Source: Acidimicrobiaceae bacterium (lineage in GTDB: Bacteria; Actinomycetota; Acidimicrobiia; Acidimicrobiales; Aldehydirespiratoraceae). Taken from it: 50,199 bases of DNA. The stretch covers positions 1-50,199 of the forward strand of contig VXYK01000045.1 in assembly GCA_009845995.1 (NCBI GenBank). Direction: 5' to 3'. The notes beneath the pieces are model-generated. The model was not told where the DNA came from. It saw nothing but the letters and a program-made list of their open reading frames with translations, and did no database searches. This document shows, piece after piece, positions 24,567 to 32,676 of the stretch. Numbering within the stretch: position 1 is the first letter of the stretch; every line of letters begins with the position of its first letter. The position numbers and the translations under genes were made by a program.

Positions 24567-27500
24567 TGTCCACCACGATCCTCGGGGTTTGGATCACCAA
24601 CCAGGTGATCTTCTGGGGAGTGGTCAACGGTCTCATCTTCGGCCTGTTGGCCATGGGGATCGTGTTGATCTATCGCAGCACCCGAGTGATCAACTTTGCA
24701 GTCGGCAACATGGGGTTGCCCGGTGCCGCGCTGTTCGCGTTGATGATGATCAACTGGGGTTTCCCGTTCTGGATTGCGTTGATCTCGTGTCTGCTCATCG
24801 GCGCGTTGATCGGCGCGGTTGTCGAGCTTGTCATCGTCAAACGGCTCTTTCATCGACCTCGCGTGGTGCTACTGATCGCAACGGTCGGGATCGCCGATCT
24901 GATGCGTGCCATAGTCGTGTTGGCGTACCCGGACATCGAAGGCACACAAACTTCGTACCCGGTGGCCATCGGCACGATTTGGGAAGACTCCGTCTCTTGG
25001 CTGACCGCGTTGACCACCTGGATTCCCGGCGTGGCCGACGACGAAGGGCTGCGCATCATCGGCGCAAACGTCCAAATTCTGATTGCCGTGCCGCTCGTTG
25101 CGCTCGTACTCGGTCTGCTGGTGTCAAAAACAGTGTTCGGCAAAGCGATCACAGCTTCGGCTGACAACGTCGATCTGAGCCGTCTTTCGGGAGTAAACCC
25201 GCACGTTGTGTCCACCGTTGTGTGGACGATCGGCGGGTTCCTGGCCACCCTTTCGATGATCCTGCTGAGCGGCGGATCAGCCGCCACCGGCATCGAGAAT
25301 CTGGGGCCTTACACGCTCACCAACGCGCTGGCGGCCGCCGTTATCGCCGGGATGCGTTCGTTCCCGCGGGCCATGATCGGCGGAATCGCCATTGGTATCG
25401 CCCAAAACTTGTTCAACTTCAACTTCACCCGAGACCCCGGTCTGGGCACGTTGTTGGTGTTCGTAGCGGTGGTTGTCGCACTGTATTGGCAGAGCCGCAA
25501 CGACGACGAAGCTGTCTTGGCGTTCGCGCCCAAAGTGCGGCCCTTGCCGCTGTGGGCGCGAGACATCTGGTGGATCCGCAATATGCACCGCATCGCCATG
25601 GGAATCGGCTTGCTGATCGTGATCATCATTGCTTGGCGACACGTTGAGATATTCGGTTGGATCAACGACAACCAGTCATTCTGGGAAGCGCCCGAGAAGA
25701 TAAAGCAATCACAGTTCCTGCTGTACTCATCAATCGTCGGGGTCGCGATATGTGTCGCTTCGCTCACGGTCATCACCGGCTGGTCGGGACAGCTCTCGTT
25801 GGCTCAGATGGCCTATGCCGGGATCGGCGCATTGAGCGCTGCGGCATTCAACCGCGGAATAGAACTCGACATCGGCTACGGCGACACCCGCCTGATCGAC
25901 TTCGAATGGCCGGGCATACCCACAATCCCGGCGATCATCGCAGCCGTGTTCTTCACCGCCGCGGTTGCAGCCATTACCGGTGTCGGGGCGTTACGGGTTC
26001 GTGGGCTCATGCTCGCGGTGTCGACTTTCGCGTTTGCGATCGCCGCCGAACAGTACCTCTACGGCCGGCCGTTCCTGAGCAATGGCGAACGCAGCGTGCT
26101 CTTTGATCGCGGCTACCTGTTCGGATGGTTCCTCAAAGACCAGCGAAGTTATTTCTACTTCACACTCGCCTGTCTGGTTGTGGTGGTGGCCGTGCTCGGG
26201 CGTCTGCGACGTTCCGGGTTCGGACGGTCGGTCATTGCGGTGCGCGACAACGCTGACACCGCTTCCGCTTACACAGTCTCGCCGGTGCGGATGAAGCTCA
26301 TGGCATTCGCCGTGGCCGGGGGTGTCGCCGGGCTCGGCGGGGCATTGCTGGGTAATCTCGTCCGCCAGATCCGTTTCAACGAAGCGCTGTTCCGGATCGG
26401 CGATTCGCTGGAGACCGTGAACATGGTCGTGATCGGCGGGCTCGGGTCGATCACCGGTCCACTGCTCGGTGCGTTGTGGATTGAAGGCCTGCCGAAGTTC
26501 TTTCCCGATCAACCTGTGATCGGACTTGTCACATCCAGCATGGGATTCTTGTTCGTGCTCATGTACTTCCCGGGTGGGTTCGTGCAGATCGCTTACACAA
26601 CCCGCAACACGTTGATCGGTGTGGTCGAACGCCGACGCGCCAGCGAGATTTCTGGCGAGTCCACCACCCGGCCTCCTGTGGCGCTGCAAGACCGGATACG
26701 CCGCGACCCTCGCCAGCTTGCGACACCCCCGTCTGATCTGGCTCGCTTGGGCGGTTACGGGATCGCTGTCATCAAAGCGTTGGTGTCGGCTGTCATCGCG
26801 GTGCTGGCGATACCTCAGCTATTCAGCGGTGATTCCTACGGCTGGGGCATTGCATTGTTGGCGGTCGCTGCGTCAGGGTTCTGGTCAGCGCGCCTGCTCT
26901 ATTCGTTGGCGTCCGCCCCGACAAGGATCGTTGGTTCCGCCCGCCAGAAAACGCTCTACACGCTCCTGTTGCTGTTCGAACTGCCGCCAGTCCCGTTCAT
27001 GTGGCCGTTCTTTGTTCGCAACTGGCTGCCGAGCGAAAGGCGTTTGGCGTCAGCGGCGCGGGTCAACGAGGCGAGTCCAAGCGGCTCCAACGCAGACGAT
27101 CTGGTCTTGCGCACGCACGACATCACCGTGAACTTCGGGGGCAACATCGCAGTGGACCATGTGGACATTGACGTGCATCGCGACGAGATCGTCGGCCTGA
27201 TTGGCACCAACGGCGCCGGAAAATCGACGTTCATGAACGCCGTCGGAGGATATGTGCCGTCGGTCGGCACCGTCGAGTTGATCGGCCTCGACATCTCGGA
27301 CTTGTCCCCGCCGAGACGCTCATCGGAGGGCCTGGGCAGGACCTTTCAAGCAGCCACGCTCTTTCCTGAGCTGACCGTGCGTGAATCAGTACAAGTGGCG
27401 CTCGAAGCGCGGGAGCGATCTTCGTTTATAAAGAGCGCGCTGTTCTTGAACGGGCCCGCTGAACGACGCAAACGGAGCGACGCTGACGACCTGATCGACT

Positions 27501-27877
27501 TCTTGGGACTCGGCCGCTACGCCGACAGCTTCATTTCGGATCTTTCAACTGGCACTCGGCGCATCGTTGAGCTCGCTGGGTTGCTGGCGGTCGACGCCGA
27601 ATTGTTATGCCTCGACGAACCCACCGCGGGGATCGCACAACGCGAGACCGAAGCATTCGGTCCGCTGATCGTCGAGATCCGCAAAGAACTCGGGGCTTCG
27701 ATGCTGATCATCGAGCATGACATGCCCCTGATCATGAGCATCAGCGATCGGGTGTACTGCCTTGAATCCGGTGCCGTGATCGCGTCGGGCGAACCCGAGA
27801 CGGTGCGCAACAACCCCGCGGTGGTCGCCAGCTACCTCGGCACCGACGACCGGGCCATAGAGCGGAGCGACCAATGA
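24566..27877 (+). CDS. LivH-LivM-LivG fusion: branched-chain-type ABC permeases and ATPase
   Basis: An 1103-residue protein combining three subunits. Residues ~10-310 are a LivH permease (VINFAVGNMGLPGA, LRAAVIAGMRSFPRAMIGG-type loop), ~360-690 a LivM permease (GWSGQLSLAQMAYAGIGA, GRSVIAVRDNADTAS), ~735-800 contain two further hydrophobic helices, and ~850-1095 a LivG-type ATPase with GTNGAGKS (880-887), Walker B LCLDEPTAG (Asp1017-Glu1018) and IIEHDM. The ABC signature is LSTGTRRIVE rather than LSGGQ. With the upstream MFS-LivF protein it makes a full transporter core in two chains. No periplasmic binding protein is encoded nearby; the substrate is unknown. Confidence 0.9.
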   Translation: MSTTILGVWITNQVIFWGVVNGLIFGLLAMGIVLIYRSTRVINFAVGNMGLPGAALFALMMINWGFPFWIALISCLLIGALIGAVVELVIVKRLFHRPRVVLLIATVGIADLMRAIVVLAYPDIEGTQTSYPVAIGTIWEDSVSWLTALTTWIPGVADDEGLRIIGANVQILIAVPLVALVLGLLVSKTVFGKAITASADNVDLSRLSGVNPHVVSTVVWTIGGFLATLSMILLSGGSAATGIENLGPYTLTNALAAAVIAGMRSFPRAMIGGIAIGIAQNLFNFNFTRDPGLGTLLVFVAVVVALYWQSRNDDEAVLAFAPKVRPLPLWARDIWWIRNMHRIAMGIGLLIVIIIAWRHVEIFGWINDNQSFWEAPEKIKQSQFLLYSSIVGVAICVASLTVITGWSGQLSLAQMAYAGIGALSAAAFNRGIELDIGYGDTRLIDFEWPGIPTIPAIIAAVFFTAAVAAITGVGALRVRGLMLAVSTFAFAIAAEQYLYGRPFLSNGERSVLFDRGYLFGWFLKDQRSYFYFTLACLVVVVAVLGRLRRSGFGRSVIAVRDNADTASAYTVSPVRMKLMAFAVAGGVAGLGGALLGNLVRQIRFNEALFRIGDSLETVNMVVIGGLGSITGPLLGALWIEGLPKFFPDQPVIGLVTSSMGFLFVLMYFPGGFVQIAYTTRNTLIGVVERRRASEISGESTTRPPVALQDRIRRDPRQLATPPSDLARLGGYGIAVIKALVSAVIAVLAIPQLFSGDSYGWGIALLAVAASGFWSARLLYSLASAPTRIVGSARQKTLYTLLLLFELPPVPFMWPFFVRNWLPSERRLASAARVNEASPSGSNADDLVLRTHDITVNFGGNIAVDHVDIDVHRDEIVGLIGTNGAGKSTFMNAVGGYVPSVGTVELIGLDISDLSPPRRSSEGLGRTFQAATLFPELTVRESVQVALEARERSSFIKSALFLNGPAERRKRSDADDLIDFLGLGRYADSFISDLSTGTRRIVELAGLLAVDAELLCLDEPTAGIAQRETEAFGPLIVEIRKELGASMLIIEHDMPLIMSISDRVYCLESGAVIASGEPETVRNNPAVVASYLGTDDRAIERSDQ

Positions 27878-27912
27878 GACACAGCGCGAAGCGACCAGCG
27901 CGGCGGTAGGAA

Positions 27913-29163
27913 ATGTTTGATTCGCTGCGGTCGGTTTTGCGGTTCCGCAAACTGGAGTTCAACCCCAAACGGCGACGGCTCAACGCCTGCGCCGATGTCT
28001 CAGATCTCCGGAGGTTGGCCAAAAAACGGCTTCCTGCAGGAGTTTTCGACTACATTGACGGAGGAGCAGAAGACGAACTCACGCTCGTCAGAAATGAGCG
28101 TGCTTACCAAAAGATCGGTTTTTGTCCCCGGGTCTTGCGTGACGTATCCGCGGTTGAGCCCACGTGCATGCTGTTGGGGCGTCCCACGCCACTGCCGTTG
28201 GTGCTCGCGCCGACTGGGTTCACCCGCATAGCAGATCCGCCAGGTGAGCTAGCGGTCGCACGGGCCGCGGCACGCCTCGGCATCCCCTGCACGCTCTCGA
28301 CGATGGGCACCCGATCGATCGAAGAGGTGGCCGAGGCCAGCGACAGCGTCACCTGGGGAGCAGAGGGAGAGCGGCGTTTGTGGTTCCAGGTGTACGTCTG
28401 GAAAGACCGAGAGCTGCTCGCCGACATGATCCAGCGCTGTGCCGCGGCGCGCTACGAAGCATTGATGGTAACCGTCGATACTCCTCGTTTGGGTCGCCGC
28501 GAACGCGATGTCCGACGCGGGATGGAACTACCCCCCAAGCTGGGTCTCGGCACGATAGTTGACGGGATGTTGAGACCGTCGTGGACCTGGCAGTTCCTGC
28601 GCAACGACCCGATCGTGTTCGCCAATGTGACCACCAGCAGCAGCGGCGCAGACAGTCCCGACGGGTCAAGTGCCATCGTTCTTGCTGATCACCTCAGCAA
28701 ACAGTTCGATCCGTCGCTGTCCTGGGACGACATCGATTGGTTCCGTTCACAATGGGACGGAAAACTGATCGTGAAAGGCGTGCAAACTGTCGCGGATGCT
28801 CTGCGGTGCGTCGAGCGGGGCGTCGACGCTGTGTGTCTGTCGAACCATGGTGGCCGCCAACTCGACGGGGCTCCCGCACCCATCGATTTGGTGGCGCCAT
28901 GCCGGGAAGCCGTGGGTGACAACATCGAAATCATCGCCGACGGTGGGGTGCGGCGAGGCAGCGACATGGTCAAAGCCCGTGCACTCGGGGCCGACGCGGT
29001 GATGGCCGGTCGCCCCTACCTCTACGCCCTGGGAACCGCCGGCGAACTCGGCGTCGACTGGTTGCTCGACTTCTTCGATGACGGGATGCGCCGCACCATG
29101 GCGCTGTGTGGCACCGTGACCGTCGGAGACATAACGCCTGACCTGGTCACAAGACTTGTTTGA
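27913..29163 (+). CDS. FMN-dependent alpha-hydroxyacid dehydrogenase (LldD2-like)
   Basis: A 416-residue (S)-2-hydroxyacid-oxidising flavoprotein, very similar in layout to mycobacterial LldD2: a ~45-residue N-terminal extension, FDYIDGGAEDELTLVRNERAY, LAPTGFTRI, SNHGGRQLDG with the catalytic histidine at residue 312, and ADGGVRRGSDMVKARALGAD for FMN phosphate binding. It would oxidise lactate or a larger hydroxyacid, passing electrons to quinone or another carrier. It starts 36 bases after the permease-ATPase gene and is probably in the same transcript, so its substrate may be what the transporter moves. Confidence 0.88.
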   Translation: MFDSLRSVLRFRKLEFNPKRRRLNACADVSDLRRLAKKRLPAGVFDYIDGGAEDELTLVRNERAYQKIGFCPRVLRDVSAVEPTCMLLGRPTPLPLVLAPTGFTRIADPPGELAVARAAARLGIPCTLSTMGTRSIEEVAEASDSVTWGAEGERRLWFQVYVWKDRELLADMIQRCAAARYEALMVTVDTPRLGRRERDVRRGMELPPKLGLGTIVDGMLRPSWTWQFLRNDPIVFANVTTSSSGADSPDGSSAIVLADHLSKQFDPSLSWDDIDWFRSQWDGKLIVKGVQTVADALRCVERGVDAVCLSNHGGRQLDGAPAPIDLVAPCREAVGDNIEIIADGGVRRGSDMVKARALGADAVMAGRPYLYALGTAGELGVDWLLDFFDDGMRRTMALCGTVTVGDITPDLVTRLV

Positions 29164-29177
29164 GCAAGGAGACTCAA

Positions 29178-29837
29178 GTGTCACGAAACAGCTCTATGCC
29201 CCAAGACATCGTCGCCTATGCCGCGGCTCGTTCGACCCAGCCAGACGAAGTCCAACAAGCCCTGATCGCGGCCACCGACGAGAGGACCAAGGGTTTCGCC
29301 GGCATGCAGATCGGCACAGACCAGGGCGTGTTCATGACCCTGCTGACCACAGTTCTGCAAGTCGAATTCGCGGTTGAGGTCGGAACATTCACCGGATACT
29401 CGGCCTTGTGCATCGCCCGCGGGCTGGCGCCCGGCGGTCGTCTTCTCTGCTGTGACATCAGCGAAGAATGGACCACTATCGGAAAAGAGCACTGGGAGCT
29501 GGCCGGCGTGGCTGATCGAATCGACTTGCAGATCGCACCTGCTATCGAAACACTGCGCGCCCTTCCCCCCGAACCGAAGATCGATCTGGCGTTCATCGAC
29601 GCCGACAAGACGGGTTATATGGCCTACTACGAAGAGATCCTGCCTCGGTTGTCGCCGACAGGGGTCATTCTGGTCGACAACACAATCTGGCACGGAATGG
29701 TCCTTGAGGACTCAGGCGCCCAAGACCCCGACACCGTGGCCCTGCGTGCTTTCAACGATCACGTGGGTGCCGACGAACGAGTCGAAGCGGTGTTGCTGAC
29801 AATCGGTGACGGAGTCACCATGATTCGTCGCCGCTGA
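29178..29837 (+). CDS. class I SAM-dependent O-methyltransferase (caffeoyl-CoA OMT-like)
   Basis: A 219-residue methyltransferase. The GTG at 29178 has AAGGAG six bases upstream and is preferred over the TTG at 29160 or the ATG at 29196. The SAM-binding strand is AVEVGTFTGYSAL, with LLCCDISEEW as the acidic loop, IDLAFIDADKTGYMAYYEEILPRL as the metal-binding segment and ILVDNTIWHG after it, all as in the cation-dependent caffeoyl-CoA/catechol OMT family. It would methylate a catechol or similar hydroxyl. It follows the hydroxyacid dehydrogenase by 14 bases and converges on the DUF1214 gene four bases away. Confidence 0.88.
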   Translation: MSRNSSMPQDIVAYAAARSTQPDEVQQALIAATDERTKGFAGMQIGTDQGVFMTLLTTVLQVEFAVEVGTFTGYSALCIARGLAPGGRLLCCDISEEWTTIGKEHWELAGVADRIDLQIAPAIETLRALPPEPKIDLAFIDADKTGYMAYYEEILPRLSPTGVILVDNTIWHGMVLEDSGAQDPDTVALRAFNDHVGADERVEAVLLTIGDGVTMIRRR

Positions 29838-29841
29838 CCCG

Positions 29842-30948
29842 TTAATCGAATGGGCGGATCACAGAGAGGGTCGGCTCCACGTCTTCGGTCGCCTGGTTCC
29901 AGCGCAACCCGATACAGCCCCTCGGGTGGCCGTCGGTGCTCATCCAGTTGCCGAAACCGGGATCTTCTTTCGACACCACGATCTTCACTGAACCGTCAGG
30001 TTCATAGTGCGCGGTGTGCTTGTTGACCGTCACCGGCAACCAGCGATAGTCCAGGCTCTCCATCCAGCGGTTGTCGACCTGGAAGTTCCAGTAGAAGCAC
30101 TCGGGCGGAACGAACTCGATCAGCAGCGCCTCACCTTCGGCCAGATCATAAGCGCCGTGATAGAAGATCTGGTTCGGGTCGCCCCACGCACCTTGAGCGG
30201 GACCCGCCTTGGTATGCATCCCGTTGGGGACCTCGTCCATCAACTCGTCGGCCCAATCGGTGAAAATCTGGGAGCAACCGGCTACGAACATCACCGCTCC
30301 CTCCAGTTGTCGGCCGAACTGCGCAGGGCTCAGCGGTGGCGGGAACTCGTCATGGTCCAGGCATTCAATACGCAGTGTCGGCAGTATTTCAGTGCTGCGA
30401 TCAAGATAGAACTGGCGTATCGCCAACATGCCCGGTTCGGGATCAGTTTTGACCCAGTTGTGGTCGTGTGGCGTCGGACCCACAAACAGTTCGAAGTTGC
30501 CGTTCTCATCGATCAGCAAATCGCTGCCGTCGATGAAGCCCATCACCCCGAGACGCTCCTGGGCGGCACCGTAGTTCCCGGCGAACGCGCTGAACGACAG
30601 GTAGTGAACCGTGCCCCGATTGCCGGACACCTTGTAGTTGAGCCGCCCGTCGATCGAGCACGACATGTAAGCAGAGTCCGGGTTGTCCGAACCGATCTTG
30701 ACCTGATCGGGCAAGGGCTTGATGATCGGGTGGCGGATGTCGCCGCCTTCCACGAAGCTGGCCAAGCCTCCCCTGGTCAGACGGCTCAGAAACCGAAATC
30801 CTTCGGCTCTGTCGAGGTCGGATTCGGAACGCTCGAGAACCATCTCCCCTGCGGTCTTCAGGGCATCGCAGAAATCGTTCCAGGCTTTGCCCGAAACCAC
30901 ATCGTCGTGGAGTTTGCGGTCGGGATCGTCGCTAATGGCGTCAGTCAT
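29842..30948 (-). CDS. DUF1214 domain protein
   Basis: A 368-residue full-length member of the family whose remnant lies at 207-593 and whose other paralogue is at 42484-43653. The N-terminal third begins KAWNDFCDALKTAGEMVLER, shared nearly word for word with the other full copy ([20 protein letters not shown]). The middle holds DVNPDSAYMSCSIDGRLNY-like strands (here IGSDNPDSAYMSCSIDG), and the C-terminal DUF1214 part ends in FVPPECFYWNFQVDNRWMES and SKEDPGFGNWMSTDGH. No signal peptide or membrane helix is evident. Activity is unknown; the repeated placement beside lipid/CoA and transport genes suggests a catabolic role, but that is inference. Confidence 0.75.
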   Translation of the reverse strand: MTDAISDDPDRKLHDDVVSGKAWNDFCDALKTAGEMVLERSESDLDRAEGFRFLSRLTRGGLASFVEGGDIRHPIIKPLPDQVKIGSDNPDSAYMSCSIDGRLNYKVSGNRGTVHYLSFSAFAGNYGAAQERLGVMGFIDGSDLLIDENGNFELFVGPTPHDHNWVKTDPEPGMLAIRQFYLDRSTEILPTLRIECLDHDEFPPPLSPAQFGRQLEGAVMFVAGCSQIFTDWADELMDEVPNGMHTKAGPAQGAWGDPNQIFYHGAYDLAEGEALLIEFVPPECFYWNFQVDNRWMESLDYRWLPVTVNKHTAHYEPDGSVKIVVSKEDPGFGNWMSTDGHPRGCIGLRWNQATEDVEPTLSVIRPFD

Positions 30949-31020
30949 GGCCGAACCCTAGAACGACCCGATCCGGCGGGGCTAATCACCGGTCGGCCGG
31001 TTTGCTGCGCCGGCGGAGGC

Positions 31021-32166
31021 TCAGCTCTCAGCTTGGCTCTCAGAATCCGAGCCGACTTTGGACGTTTTCTTATTTTGCTGAGCCTCAGACTTTGGTTCGT
31101 CCTCAGACTCCGGCTTGTCTTCGGACTCGGCCTTCTCTGCGGGCTTGGCCGCCTTGGCCTCGTGGCTCACGGAGTCCACATTGCGGTGCCAAACGGTCTG
31201 CTGTGGGAAGGGGATCTCTATCCCAGCCTTGTCGAACGCAACTTTGAGGCGCATGCGCAGCTCTCTCTCAACGGCCCATTGCTTGGAGGGCTCGGTCTTG
31301 ACCACCAATCGCAGCGCCACCGCCGAAGCACCAAGGTCCTGAACACCCCAGATTTCCGGACGCTCCATCAACTCGTCTCCGCCCCATTCGGGGTCTTCCC
31401 ACAGGCTGTCGCCGACCTGCTGGATCACGTCGCGGGCCAGATCAAGATCCGTGTCGTAGGCCACTTCCACGTCCAACAGAGCACGCGACCAGAGTTGACT
31501 GGAGTTCCCGACCCTCGAAATAACACCGTTGGGCACGTGCCAGACAGTTCCTTTGACATCGCGGATGGTCGTCGAGCGCAGAGACACCTTCTCAACGGTG
31601 CCAGAGGCGCTGCCGACATCGACAATGTCGCCGACCCCGTATTGATCTTCGATCAGCATGAACAGGCCCGAGAGGAAGTCCTTGACGATTGACTGAGCGC
31701 CGAAACCCAACGCCAGACCACCGATGCCGGCACCCGCGATCAACGGCGCCAGGTCGATGTCGAGCTGGCCGAGGATCATGAACAGGGCCACCATCCAGAT
31801 GCCCGCTACACCGAGGCTTCTCAGAACCAGGCCGATGGTCTCGGCACGCGCCGCCGCTCGCTTCAACTCCCTTTCTTCCATCAACAACTTTCCGGGTCCT
31901 CGCTCGCGGAGAGTCTGTAAACGGGGATCGGTCGGAGAGTTGGCGATGGTCTGGGCGAATTTCAGCACAGACCTCTGGAGAATCTTCGAAGCGGTCCAGG
32001 CGAGGACCACGATCAACAGAATTCGGATCGGTCGGTCGAGCAGCCAGTCGGCACCCGTTGCGAGGAGTTTGTTATTGGTCCACTCGTAGACCTGCTCGCA
32101 GATGTAGGAACCCTGGGCTCCGCAGGCATCGAGCAGGCCTTCGGATTGTGCCAGCAAATTAGTCAT
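31021..32166 (-). CDS. mscS: MscS-family mechanosensitive ion channel
   Basis: A 381-residue small-conductance mechanosensitive channel. Two to three N-terminal helices (WLLDRPIRILLIVVLAWTA; LGVAGIWMVALFMILGQLDIDL) lead to the pore helix region PLIAGAGIGGLALGFGAQSIVKDFLSG, the MscS hallmark, then the beta domain GVGDIVDVGSASGTVEKV with TTIRDVKGTVWHVPNG. The C-terminus adds about 60 charged, low-complexity residues (Lys/Glu/Ser/Asp) that are absent in the short E. coli form. The ATG at 32166 has TAGTCT six bases upstream and no ribosome-binding site, consistent with a leaderless mRNA. Likely protects against osmotic downshift. Confidence 0.92.
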   Translation of the reverse strand: MTNLLAQSEGLLDACGAQGSYICEQVYEWTNNKLLATGADWLLDRPIRILLIVVLAWTASKILQRSVLKFAQTIANSPTDPRLQTLRERGPGKLLMEERELKRAAARAETIGLVLRSLGVAGIWMVALFMILGQLDIDLAPLIAGAGIGGLALGFGAQSIVKDFLSGLFMLIEDQYGVGDIVDVGSASGTVEKVSLRSTTIRDVKGTVWHVPNGVISRVGNSSQLWSRALLDVEVAYDTDLDLARDVIQQVGDSLWEDPEWGGDELMERPEIWGVQDLGASAVALRLVVKTEPSKQWAVERELRMRLKVAFDKAGIEIPFPQQTVWHRNVDSVSHEAKAAKPAEKAESEDKPESEDEPKSEAQQNKKTSKVGSDSESQAES

Positions 32167-32255
32167 GGATTGAGACTACGGGAGTGATGGACATTTCGGG
32201 ATGGGCAATTTGGACGGACTTCTCGGCAGGCAGCTTTCGTTCCCTGAATAACCGT

Positions 32256-32280
32256 AAATCATAGGTTTTGTATATGATTT
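32256..32280 (+). promoter_or_regulatory. inverted-repeat operator over the promoter of the mod locus
   Basis: AAATCATA (32256-32263) and TATGATTT (32273-32280) form a perfect 8-bp inverted repeat with a 9-base centre. The right arm contains TATGAT, a good -10 box lying eight bases before the ATG at 32287, so binding here would block transcription. Arm size and AT-richness resemble ModE-type molybdate operators. The HTH-TOBE protein encoded immediately downstream is the natural candidate to bind it. Confidence 0.6.
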
Positions 32281-32286
32281 GAATGT

Positions 32287-32676
32287 ATGCACCAGTTTCG
32301 TATGGGAGAAGCAGCGCAATTGCTCGGGGTTAGCGTCGACACAGTTCGCCGCTGGGCAGACCAAGGACGGGTGGAAACCGAGCGCACAATCGGTGGGCAA
32401 CGAGAAATCTCCGGACCAGAACTGGCCCGCCTGGCGCTGGAACTTGCAGAAACACCGCCCGATGAAACCCGCACTGTGTCCGCACGCAACCGATTCCCTG
32501 GCTTGGTTACGCGGGTCGTTCGCGACACCGTGATGGCCCAGGTCGAGATACAAGCCGGGCCTCACCGAGTCGTCTCGCTCATCTCCGCCGAAGCAGTTGA
32601 CGACCTCGGTCTTGAACCCGGAGTGAGAGCGGTGGCCTCCATCAAATCAACTGCAGTAATAGTCGAACGAGCCTGA
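32287..32676 (+). CDS. HTH-TOBE molybdate-responsive regulator
   Basis: A 129-residue protein. Residues ~4-50 (FRMGEAAQLLGVSVDTVRRW, DQGRVETERTIGGQREIS) are a MerR/excisionase-type helix-turn-helix; residues ~65-129 (ARNRFPGLVTRVVRDTVMAQVEI to VRAVASIKSTAVIVERA) form a TOBE/Mop domain that binds molybdate or tungstate. It therefore resembles a compact ModE-like sensor. The gene overlaps the start of modA (TGATG), so it should control its own operon, probably through the inverted repeat at 32256-32280. There is no ribosome-binding site and the message may be leaderless. Confidence 0.85.
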   Translation: MHQFRMGEAAQLLGVSVDTVRRWADQGRVETERTIGGQREISGPELARLALELAETPPDETRTVSARNRFPGLVTRVVRDTVMAQVEIQAGPHRVVSLISAEAVDDLGLEPGVRAVASIKSTAVIVERA

